Assembly (NCBI GenBank): GCA_036244995.1
Contig: BTTF01000129.1
Coordinates: 1 to 5,025, forward strand
Length of the DNA stretch: 5,025 nucleotides
Source of the DNA: BMS3Bbin07 sp036244995
Lineage (GTDB): Bacteria > Nitrospirota > Thermodesulfovibrionia > Thermodesulfovibrionales > JdFR-85
Direction: 5' to 3'
Under the pieces are notes generated by a model. It saw nothing but the letters and a program-made list of their open reading frames with translations. It made no database searches and was not told where the DNA came from. Both the position numbers and the translations under genes were made by a program. Shown piece by piece: positions 1 through 5,025 of this stretch (positions are counted from its first letter, which is position 1; the number at the start of each line of letters is the position of its first letter).

Positions 1-1
1 T

Positions 2-382
2 GAGGAACAGGTCATTCACTTTCCCAATGGGCTTTTCGGGTTCCCAAACCTTAAAAGATATATCCTCATGGACCATAAAGAGACGGAAGTTAAATGGTTA
101 CAGGCAATTGATAACGCTGATGTGGCCTTCATACTAATCAATCCATTTCTAATGAATCCCTCCTATCAGTTTGAGGTCCCGGATACGGCAAAAAAACTCA
201 TCGGGCTTGAAGACGTTGACGACCTCGCAATCCTCGTAATTGTCAGGGTTGAGAACAACATGGTTATGGCAAATTTCCAGGGACCGCTTATTCTCAACTC
301 TACCACCAGAAGGGGCTTTCAATTAGTTGTTGAAAGCCCCGGAGTTCATGTTTATACCAAGGAACTACATGATAAGACTTGA
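2..382 (+). CDS. fliW: Flagellar assembly factor FliW (5' end cut by window edge)
   Basis: FliW is a small cytoplasmic protein that binds flagellin and the translational repressor CsrA; in the known partner switch, FliW released from flagellin relieves or tunes CsrA repression of flagellin mRNA. The reading frame is open from base 2, so 126 codons are visible. The family is usually about 140-155 residues, so perhaps 15-25 residues lie upstream of the window; the ATG at 68 is internal. Family landmarks are seen in order: IHFPNGLFGFPNLKRYIL near the start, then KWLQAIDNADVAFILINPF, then GLEDVDDLAILVIVRV, and finally NFQGPLILNSTTRRGFQLV near the C-terminus. The C-terminus looks normal, with no truncation. 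csrA, the usual neighbour, does not follow: the next gene is on the other strand. csrA could lie upstream, outside the window. Family assignment is by motif recognition and is firm. Confidence 0.92.
   Translation, partial: EEQVIHFPNGLFGFPNLKRYILMDHKETEVKWLQAIDNADVAFILINPFLMNPSYQFEVPDTAKKLIGLEDVDDLAILVIVRVENNMVMANFQGPLILNSTTRRGFQLVVESPGVHVYTKELHDKT
312..340. repeat. Perfect 11-bp inverted repeat inside the 3' end of fliW
   Basis: The arm GGGGCTTTCAA at 312-322 is matched exactly by its reverse complement at 330-340, with a 7-base spacer TTAGTTG. In RNA a U-G pair could extend it by one step, leaving a 5-base loop. It encodes the RGFQLVVESP stretch of FliW. Neither side carries a run of T, so it is not a standard intrinsic terminator on either strand. 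It is nevertheless the strongest hairpin near the convergent fliW/pilT ends and might slow or end transcription, or protect the mRNA end. Its existence is directly visible; its role is inferred. Confidence 0.75.
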
Positions 383-498
383 AGTGGAAGATTTTAGCCC
401 TGAGAGGTTAATGGGGCCTGCCGAAGTGGTAAAATGAAACCCTCGGATTTCAAAAAAAGATTCTGCTCCCTTGTCAGACCCGGGACATCTGTATAAAA

Positions 499-2064
499 TC
501 ACACCAGCCCTGCAATCTCCCTGAAGAATTGTTCATTTTCAGCATAAAGCAGACCTTTTTCAAAGGTGATCAATCCTTTCCTGTAAAGATTTGCAAGAGA
601 GCTATCAATAGAGGAAAACTCCTCTGTCCCTACCTGCATCTGCGACCTTATCTGGTGAATCTTCTCCTCCCTTATAAGGTTCCTTATCCTGTAACTGTTT
701 ATCAGTTTTTCATAGGCAAGTATCCTGCCGTCACCCTCCTTAAGGGAAACCAGCCTCTGTGAAAACACAAGCAGGAGGGTATCAGCAATCTTTGTCCTGG
801 TCAGGCTTTGCTGATGTGACGGAAACATATTAATGATCCTCTCAATTGCCGAGGTAGAATTATTTGAATGAACCGTGCTTAAAACAAGATGTCCGGTATC
901 AGCTGCCTGCAAGGCTATTTCAAAGCTCTCCTTGTCTCTCAACTCCCCAACAACTATCACATCGGGGTACTGCCTGAAGATACGTTTCAGCCCCTCGGGG
1001 AAGGATTCGGTATCAAGCCCGATCTCCCTCTGGTTGACATTGCTGTTTTTATGCTTGTGTAGATATTCGATCGGGTCTTCAAGTGTAACAATGTTACATC
1101 GCCGGTCAGTGTTGATAATATCAATCATTGCAGCAAGTGTGGTGGTTTTACCATGTCCTGTAGGCCCTGCCACCAATATCAACCCCTGAGGCTTCAAGGC
1201 ATACTCTTTCAACCACTCCGGCAGATTGAGTTCCTCCAGGGTAGGTATGATTTCCGCTATATGCCTGATGGCAACAGAAACGGAGTTCCGTTGTTTATAA
1301 ACGCTCACCCTGAATCGTCCGATTTCAGGATAAGTAACGGCAAAATCCCGGTCACCTTTCAGGATAAATCTTCCCCAGTCCTCTCCGGACATCATTCCCC
1401 TCGCATACCTTTCACAGTCAAGGGGAGTAAGCGGGGCCATGTCAGCCCTCCTTATATCATTGTGAATCTTTAAGGAAGGGGGAACACCCGCGGTAAGCAA
1501 CATATCAGTTGCAGGTGACTCTACCAGATAGCGCAGCAAAGCTAGCAATTCAGGCGCTTTTTGTGTCTCTGCCTTTTGTGCCTCCTTTTCAAGGACCATA
1601 CCTCTAAGCCCTTTATCAGGCTCTGACATCAGGCTTTTTATCGCAGTCTCCATCTGCATGGCAGGCACTACTACCGGCTCTACCTTTTTCCCGAGGGAAA
1701 ACTCGATTTCACTGAGGGTTACCATGTCACGGGGATTTACCATTGCAAGGGTCACCGTGTTATCATCAACCGCAAGGGGAACAACCTTCATGCTCTTGAT
1801 CTTTTCCAGCGGCAGGAACCTTAATATCTTCGGCGGCACGTCCAGCTTAAACAGATTTGCCGAAGGGACACCAAGCTGCTTGCTGAGGAAGTCCAGAAGC
1901 TCGTCCGTTGTAATAAACCCCAACTCAATCAGGATGGACCCTATCTGCCCGCCTGCCTGAACCTGCCTCTTCAGCGCCTCTTTCAACTGATTTGTATTAA
2001 TCAGACCATGCTCAACGAGTAACTCTCCAAGACGCTGCCTTTGCTCGGCCTTTCCTGTCTTCAT
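499..2064 (-). CDS. pilT: PilT-type pilus retraction ATPase with N-terminal MshEN (c-di-GMP binding) domain
   Basis: This is a cytoplasmic hexameric ATPase of the secretion/pilus superfamily, of the type that drives type IV pilus retraction. At 521 residues it is about 150 longer than ordinary PilT. Residues 11-63 form two 24-residue MshEN motifs with a 5-residue spacer (R11-L12-G13 to Q34; Q40-I41-G42 to Q63), a fold known to bind c-di-GMP in MshE; the rest of that domain runs to about 142. A charged linker, about 150-170, leads to the PilT N-domain (about 171-270). The motor core follows: Walker A GPTGHGKTT (300-308), Asp box VTLEDPIEY (326-334), VNQREIG (343-349), Walker B DVIVVGELRD (368-377), His box TGHLVLSTVH (390-399). 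The tail IRNLIREEKIHQI (460-472) and SLANLYRKGLIT (489-500) is PilT-like, and the PilB tetracysteine zinc motif is absent. The ATG is the only usable start: TAA lies four codons upstream, and no in-frame start falls between ATG and motif I. No pilus genes adjoin it. PilT versus PilU-like paralogue cannot be settled here. Confidence 0.88.
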   Translation of the reverse strand: MKTGKAEQRQRLGELLVEHGLINTNQLKEALKRQVQAGGQIGSILIELGFITTDELLDFLSKQLGVPSANLFKLDVPPKILRFLPLEKIKSMKVVPLAVDDNTVTLAMVNPRDMVTLSEIEFSLGKKVEPVVVPAMQMETAIKSLMSEPDKGLRGMVLEKEAQKAETQKAPELLALLRYLVESPATDMLLTAGVPPSLKIHNDIRRADMAPLTPLDCERYARGMMSGEDWGRFILKGDRDFAVTYPEIGRFRVSVYKQRNSVSVAIRHIAEIIPTLEELNLPEWLKEYALKPQGLILVAGPTGHGKTTTLAAMIDIINTDRRCNIVTLEDPIEYLHKHKNSNVNQREIGLDTESFPEGLKRIFRQYPDVIVVGELRDKESFEIALQAADTGHLVLSTVHSNNSTSAIERIINMFPSHQQSLTRTKIADTLLLVFSQRLVSLKEGDGRILAYEKLINSYRIRNLIREEKIHQIRSQMQVGTEEFSSIDSSLANLYRKGLITFEKGLLYAENEQFFREIAGLV

Positions 2065-2070
2065 ACTTAA

Positions 2071-2099
2071 GTTTTATCACATTTCACGATGATTGTCAA
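2071..2099 (-). promoter_or_regulatory. Sigma70-type promoter for the pilT-like gene, extended -10
   Basis: On the minus strand TTGACA (2099-2094, a perfect -35) is followed by 17 bases and then TAAAAC (2076-2071, 4 of 6 matches to TATAAT). A TG one base before the -10 (2079-2078) makes it an extended -10. Only 6 bases separate the -10 from the ATG at 2064, so transcription should start at or within a base or two of the start codon. No Shine-Dalgarno is present between them. The promoter reading is from consensus matching only. Confidence 0.5.
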
Positions 2100-2100
2100 A

Positions 2101-2166
2101 TTAATCGCTCTTTTCCCCTGTCAGTCTTATTTTGATCCCGTACTTCCTGATCTTATACCCTATCAT
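2101..2166 (-). CDS. Possible 21-codon basic micro-ORF or gene remnant
   Basis: A minus-strand ATG at 2166 opens 21 codons ending at TAA (2103-2101). The product begins MIGYKIRKYGIKIRL and is strongly basic. GGAG lies 3 bases before the ATG, closer than usual for a ribosome site. An in-frame TGA seven codons upstream limits any extension. It sits just upstream of the pilT-like promoter. I do not recognise it. It could be a leader peptide, the decayed 3' end of an older gene, or chance; chance is quite likely at this length. Confidence 0.15.
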   Translation of the reverse strand: MIGYKIRKYGIKIRLTGEKSD

Positions 2167-2181
2167 CCTCTCCAGTATAAG
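2152..2181. repeat. 7-bp dyad in the divergent intergenic region
   Basis: CTTATAC (2152-2158) and GTATAAG (2175-2181) are exact reverse complements separated by 16 bases. Read on the minus strand, the spacer contains the GGAG and ATG of the 21-codon ORF, so a hairpin would present them in its loop. As DNA the half-sites are centred 23 bp apart, which could also suit a dimeric regulator between the two divergent promoters. A 7-bp dyad in AT-rich DNA can arise by chance. Confidence 0.3.
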
Positions 2182-2215
2182 TGTTCATGAATTGCTGGTT
2201 AATACACTCGTAAGG

Positions 2216-2245
2216 TTGACAAGAATATCCGTTCTGATAAATAAT
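2216..2245 (+). promoter_or_regulatory. Sigma70-type promoter for tRNA-Leu (and possibly dgt)
   Basis: TTGACA (2216-2221) matches the -35 consensus exactly. AATAAT (2240-2245, 5 of 6 matches) follows after 18 bases. The surrounding stretch 2237-2250 is AT-rich, so the exact -10 could shift (TAATAT at 2242 is an alternative with a long spacer). Transcription would begin only a few bases before the mature tRNA 5' end at 2254, as is common for tRNA genes. Confidence 0.6.
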
Positions 2246-2253
2246 ATAAGTTA

Positions 2254-2338
2254 GCCGAAGTGGTGGAACCGGTAGACACGTGCGCTTGAGGGGCGTATGG
2301 GGAAACCTGTGGGGGTTCGAATCCCCCCTTCGGCACCA
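2254..2338 (+). tRNA. tRNA-Leu, anticodon GAG
   Basis: The 85-base sequence folds as a class II tRNA. The acceptor stem pairs GCCGAAG (2254-2260) with CTTCGGC (2328-2334). The D stem pairs GTG (2263-2265) with CAC (2277-2279). The anticodon stem TGCGC/GCGTA (2281-2285/2293-2297, one G-T pair) closes loop TTGAGGG, with anticodon GAG at 2288-2290, reading CUC and CUU leucine codons. A 13-base variable arm (2298-2310) follows, then a T stem of five G-C pairs around TTCGAAT. The discriminator is A2335 and CCA is encoded at 2336-2338. The long variable arm fits leucine. The dGTPase gene begins 9 bases after the CCA. Confidence 0.97.
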
Positions 2339-2347
2339 TCCATAACA

Positions 2348-3400
2348 ATGACCATTCGCGGACAGACAGAAGCAATTGAGAAAAAAACCCTTCATCCCAA
2401 GGCCGCTCTCAGCACTGGCAGTAAGGGGCGGGTAAGGTATGAAAAGGAAGGGGAAGTCCGCACCTGCTTTCAACGTGACAGGGACAGAATAATCCATTCA
2501 AAGTCATTCCGGCGGCTAAAACATAAGACACAGGTCTTTCTTGCGCCAAAAGGAGACCATTACAGGACAAGGTTGACGCATGTGCTTGAGGTTTCCCAGA
2601 TTGCACGTACTATTTCCAGGGCGCTCAGATTGAATGAGGATCTCACGGAGGCCATAGCCCTGGGACACGACCTCGGGCACACGCCTTTTGGCCATGCAGG
2701 AGAGGCAGTCCTGAGAGAGATATATCCAGGGGGGTTTGACCATCATAAACAGAGCCTCCGGGTGGTAGACTTTCTTGAAAACAACGGCAGGGGACTCAAC
2801 CTCACACATGAGGTAAGGAACGGCATAGTAACCCACTCAAAAGGAAAGGGACCAATAATGCCTGAGGATGGGAGAGGCCTTCCCGAGACACTTGAAGGAC
2901 AGGTTCTAAGGGTATCTGATATAATTGCATATCTGAACCATGACCTTGACGATGCCATCAGGGCAGGAGTGATAAAAAGGACGGACATACCGGCTGAAGT
3001 TATAAAGACCATAGGAAACAAATATTCAAAGCGTATAGATACAATGGTTAAGGATGTGATATATTCAACAATAGCCACTGATTATGATCATATTTATATG
3101 GGAGAAGAGGTTTCCGCTGCAATATACATTCTCAGGGACTTCCTTTTTAACAGTGTCTACGAGAGCGATCAGATAAAGATGGAATTTAAAAAGGCAAGGA
3201 AGATACTCCGTGACCTTTATGAGTACTTTCTTGACCATATTGAGCAAATTGAAGAGGGGTTCAGGAATATTCGTGCTGAAAAAAATATGGACAGGCACAG
3301 AATGGTCTGTGATTTTATCGCGGGCATGACGGACAGGTTTGCCCTGATGACATATGAGAGACTCTTTCTGCCGCAGGAGTGGCAACCGGGGTACAGCTGA
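2348..3400 (+). CDS. dgt: Deoxyguanosinetriphosphate triphosphohydrolase-like protein (dGTPase type 2, HD superfamily)
   Basis: Enzymes of this family are cytoplasmic and hydrolyse dGTP or other dNTPs to the deoxynucleoside and inorganic triphosphate, helping set dNTP pools. The 350-residue product has FQRDRDRIIHSKSFRRLKHK (41-60), then HYRTRLTH (71-78), GHDLGHTPFGHAGE (106-119), FDHHKQSL (130-137) and RVSDIIAYLNHDLDD (188-202). The predicted HD metal ligands are H78, H107, D108 and D191, all intact. Its length suits the shorter type-2 branch rather than E. coli Dgt (about 505 residues). The frame is open from an ATG at 2297, but that codon lies inside tRNA-Leu; the ATG at 2348 gives an N-terminus (MTIRGQTEAIEKKTL) like family members, and no other ATG, GTG or TTG lies in frame nearby. 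No Shine-Dalgarno precedes it. It probably shares the tRNA promoter. The preferred nucleotide cannot be read from sequence. Confidence 0.93.
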   Translation: MTIRGQTEAIEKKTLHPKAALSTGSKGRVRYEKEGEVRTCFQRDRDRIIHSKSFRRLKHKTQVFLAPKGDHYRTRLTHVLEVSQIARTISRALRLNEDLTEAIALGHDLGHTPFGHAGEAVLREIYPGGFDHHKQSLRVVDFLENNGRGLNLTHEVRNGIVTHSKGKGPIMPEDGRGLPETLEGQVLRVSDIIAYLNHDLDDAIRAGVIKRTDIPAEVIKTIGNKYSKRIDTMVKDVIYSTIATDYDHIYMGEEVSAAIYILRDFLFNSVYESDQIKMEFKKARKILRDLYEYFLDHIEQIEEGFRNIRAEKNMDRHRMVCDFIAGMTDRFALMTYERLFLPQEWQPGYS

Positions 3401-3465
3401 AAGTCACTTGATTGAGGGTTTTATCACTGGATACGGGTTTATTGCCAACCAAAAAAAACCGATAT

Positions 3466-3472
3466 GGAGGTG
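3466..3472 (+). promoter_or_regulatory. Strong Shine-Dalgarno setting the protease start
   Basis: GGAGGTG lies 5 bases before ATG 3478 (7 bases from the GGAGG core). This near-perfect site, followed by MKKRNK and a hydrophobic segment, decides the start against the in-frame TTG at 3412, which lacks a ribosome site and would bury the signal sequence behind 22 extra residues. Confidence 0.9.
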
Positions 3473-3477
3473 AACAC

Positions 3478-4941
3478 ATGAAAAAGAGAAACAAGGTCAT
3501 TGCACTGCTTCTGGTGTTGATTGGTATAATTGTCGGTCTCACTATATCGGCAAATCTTGATGTTCAAAAACTTACATTTGCAGATCAAAACAGGGTTCCC
3601 GAAAAAGCTACCGAGTTCCTTGGCAGGTTGAGTACGTCACTCTCCGAGGTTGCTGAGGTCGTAAAGCCATCCGTTGTTAACATATCCACCACGAGGACCG
3701 TTACATTGAAAAACAACCCCTTCAGTAAATTATTTAACGACCCCTTTGCCAAACGGTTCTTCGGTAATGATTTCAGGTCCTTTGGTCCTGAACGGAAATT
3801 CAAATCCTCAGCCCTCGGCTCAGGGGTGATAGTATCTGAAGATGGCTACATACTCACCAACAATCATGTGATAAAGGACGCAGATGAGATAAAGGTGGTA
3901 CTCTATGACAAGAGGGAGTTCAAGGGCAAGGTTATCGGCACTGACCCCAAGACAGACCTTGCAGTGATAAAGATTAACGCTGAAAAACTGCCTGCCATCA
4001 AGATAGGAGACTCTGACAGCCTGAGGGTGGGAGATATGGTTCTTGCCATTGGAAACCCCTTTGGCCTGAACCAGACCATAACCATGGGGATAGTAAGCGC
4101 AGTCGGCAGGTCCAATGTGGGAATTGCCGACTACGAGGATTTTATCCAGACCGATGCCGCCATCAATCCCGGCAACTCAGGCGGTGCACTTGTAAATATA
4201 CGGGGAGAGCTTGTAGGCGTAAATACTGCGATATTTTCAACAAGCGGCGGCTATATGGGTATCGGGTTTGCCATCCCCTCGGATATGGCAAAGGCGGTAA
4301 TGCAGAGTATAGTCAAATACGGCAAAGTCATCCGTGGATGGCTTGGGGTTACCATTCAGGGTCTTACACCCGAGCTTGCCAAATCATTTGATATAAAAGA
4401 GGACAAGGGTGCCCTTGTGACGGACGTGGTAAAGGATAGTCCTGCTGAAAAAGCCGGCTTTAAGCGGGGAGACCTTATCGTGGAGTTTGACGGCAAGATG
4501 GTAAAGGACGAGACATCCCTGAGAAATATGGCTGCCAACACACACCCTGGAAAGACTGTACAGGTAAAGGTTGCACGGAATGGCAAGAAAAGGATACTGA
4601 CGGTTACCCTCGGAGAGTATCCCGAGACAGAGACAACAACCGTGAAAGAAGGCTACAACAATGTCCTGCGTGGCGTCTATGTTCAGGAACTCACTCCCGA
4701 CCTCAGGGCAAGCCTCAATATACCCGAAAAGGTAAGGGGGGTTCTTGTATCTAATGTTGAAGCGGAAAGCCCTGCCTCCGGGGTTCTTAAGAGAAACGAT
4801 GTCATTCAGGAGATAAACCGGCAGGTAATAAGGAAGATAAAAGATTACAAGCAGGTAGTATCCAGGATAGGTCCTGACGATAACGTGCTTTTACTTATTT
4901 ACAGGTCGGGAGGCTACATCTATGTGACCATCAGGCCGTAA
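3478..4941 (+). CDS. degP: Do/HtrA-family periplasmic serine protease with two PDZ domains (DegP/DegQ-like)
   Basis: This envelope quality-control protease and chaperone degrades or refolds damaged exported proteins. The 487-residue product starts MKKRNK followed by a hydrophobic stretch (about 8-25), which reads as a signal peptide with a possible cut near TISA-NLD, or as a membrane anchor. The trypsin-like domain has GSGVIVSEDGYILTNNHV with catalytic H130, TDLAVIKI with D160, and AAINPGNSGGALVN with nucleophile S234, so the triad is complete. A loop between about 78 and 110 (NNPFSKLFNDPFAKRFFGND) corresponds to the LA loop. PDZ1 spans about 286-378, beginning at RGWLGVTI; PDZ2 spans about 396-487, beginning near LRGVYVQEL. 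Length is typical of the family. It lies 77 bp after dgt, either co-transcribed or with its own promoter; I found no convincing promoter in the gap. DegP, DegQ and MucD cannot be told apart without a tree. Confidence 0.95.
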   Translation: MKKRNKVIALLLVLIGIIVGLTISANLDVQKLTFADQNRVPEKATEFLGRLSTSLSEVAEVVKPSVVNISTTRTVTLKNNPFSKLFNDPFAKRFFGNDFRSFGPERKFKSSALGSGVIVSEDGYILTNNHVIKDADEIKVVLYDKREFKGKVIGTDPKTDLAVIKINAEKLPAIKIGDSDSLRVGDMVLAIGNPFGLNQTITMGIVSAVGRSNVGIADYEDFIQTDAAINPGNSGGALVNIRGELVGVNTAIFSTSGGYMGIGFAIPSDMAKAVMQSIVKYGKVIRGWLGVTIQGLTPELAKSFDIKEDKGALVTDVVKDSPAEKAGFKRGDLIVEFDGKMVKDETSLRNMAANTHPGKTVQVKVARNGKKRILTVTLGEYPETETTTVKEGYNNVLRGVYVQELTPDLRASLNIPEKVRGVLVSNVEAESPASGVLKRNDVIQEINRQVIRKIKDYKQVVSRIGPDDNVLLLIYRSGGYIYVTIRP

Positions 4942-4955
4942 CAAGCAAATAACCT

Positions 4956-4993
4956 GTTCCCTCTGACCATACCGGCTTACGGTCAGAGGGGAC
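4956..4993 (+). terminator. Hairpin after the protease gene, probable terminator
   Basis: CCCTCTGACC (4959-4968) pairs perfectly with GGTCAGAGGG (4981-4990) around a 12-base loop. Adding a T-G, a T-A and a G-C pair outside gives a 13-bp stem, 4956-4968 with 4981-4993. It starts 14 bases after the TAA stop. The T run expected of an intrinsic terminator is not adjacent: TGCCTTTCCTCG intervenes before TTTTT at 5006-5010. It may be a weak or factor-assisted terminator or a 3' stabilising hairpin. The remaining bases to 5025 show nothing recognisable. Confidence 0.65.
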
Positions 4994-5025
4994 TGCCTTT
5001 CCTCGTTTTTCAGTGCTACCGACTG

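Noticed and set aside
875..1473. Plus-strand ORFs of about 100 codons opposite the pilT-like gene
   Set aside because: They are shadows of a well-supported minus-strand gene, with no family resemblance and no ribosome sites that stand out.
2297..2347. Longer dgt start at ATG 2297
   Set aside because: The codon lies inside the tRNA, and the extra 17 residues are translated tRNA sequence plus the spacer. Homologue-like sequence starts at 2348.
2153..2497. 114-codon minus-strand ORF covering the tRNA and the start of dgt
   Set aside because: It contains CRRGDSNPHRFPH, the familiar artefact made by translating the antisense strand of a tRNA-Leu gene, and it overlaps two well-supported genes.
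3408..3436. Possible promoter TTGATT plus a -10 in the dgt-degP gap
   Set aside because: With 16-17 base spacing the -10 candidates (GATACG, ATACGG) match TATAAT poorly, and no sigmaE or sigma32 pattern fits either.
3380..3447. TGGCAA/TTGCCA pairing around the dgt stop
   Set aside because: The arms are only 6 bp and more than 50 bases apart, so this is too weak to call a terminator or attenuator.
3412..3477. Longer protease start at TTG 3412
   Set aside because: It has no ribosome site, would place 22 residues ahead of the signal sequence, and a strong GGAGGTG sets the ATG at 3478.

Overview
The window holds four protein genes and one tRNA from a bacterium that is probably Gram-negative and flagellated. 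It carries a FliW flagellar assembly factor, a PilT-class retraction ATPase of the type IV pilus family, and a periplasmic Do/HtrA protease with two PDZ domains. The tRNA has its CCA end encoded. The mix of FliW (absent from most enteric bacteria), a PilT with an MshEN front domain, and a short type-2 dGTPase would suit Nitrospirota or a deltaproteobacterial-type lineage. That placement is a guess from gene content, not a measurement.

Layout. The 3' part of fliW runs rightward off the left edge (2-382). A 116-bp convergent gap (383-498) has no clear terminator and no convincing gene. A 521-codon PilT-like gene runs leftward (2064 to 499). A 189-bp divergent region (2065-2253) holds a good sigma70-type promoter facing left, another facing right, a 7-bp dyad and a doubtful 21-codon ORF. 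A tRNA-Leu(GAG) gene (2254-2338) is followed 9 bases later by a dGTPase-family HD gene (2348-3400). After 77 bp comes a Do-family serine protease with a strong Shine-Dalgarno (3478-4941), closed by a 13-bp hairpin (4956-4993).

How the genes relate. FliW, through CsrA, tunes flagellin output, and the PilT-like motor would power pilus retraction, so the left half is about surface motility. The PilT-like protein has two tandem 24-residue MshEN motifs in front of a complete PilT core. This predicts a retraction-type motor that senses cyclic di-GMP, and it is the most interesting biology here. The right half is housekeeping: a leucine tRNA, dNTP pool control and envelope protein quality control, possibly transcribed in one direction from the tRNA promoter.

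Two expression oddities face each other across the divergent region. The pilT-like ATG sits only 6 bases from an extended -10 and has no Shine-Dalgarno. The dGTPase ATG lies 9 bases after a tRNA CCA end, also with no Shine-Dalgarno. The protease gene, by contrast, has a textbook ribosome site. I see no CRISPR array, insertion sequence, prophage or defence locus, and nothing amounting to a wholly new system.
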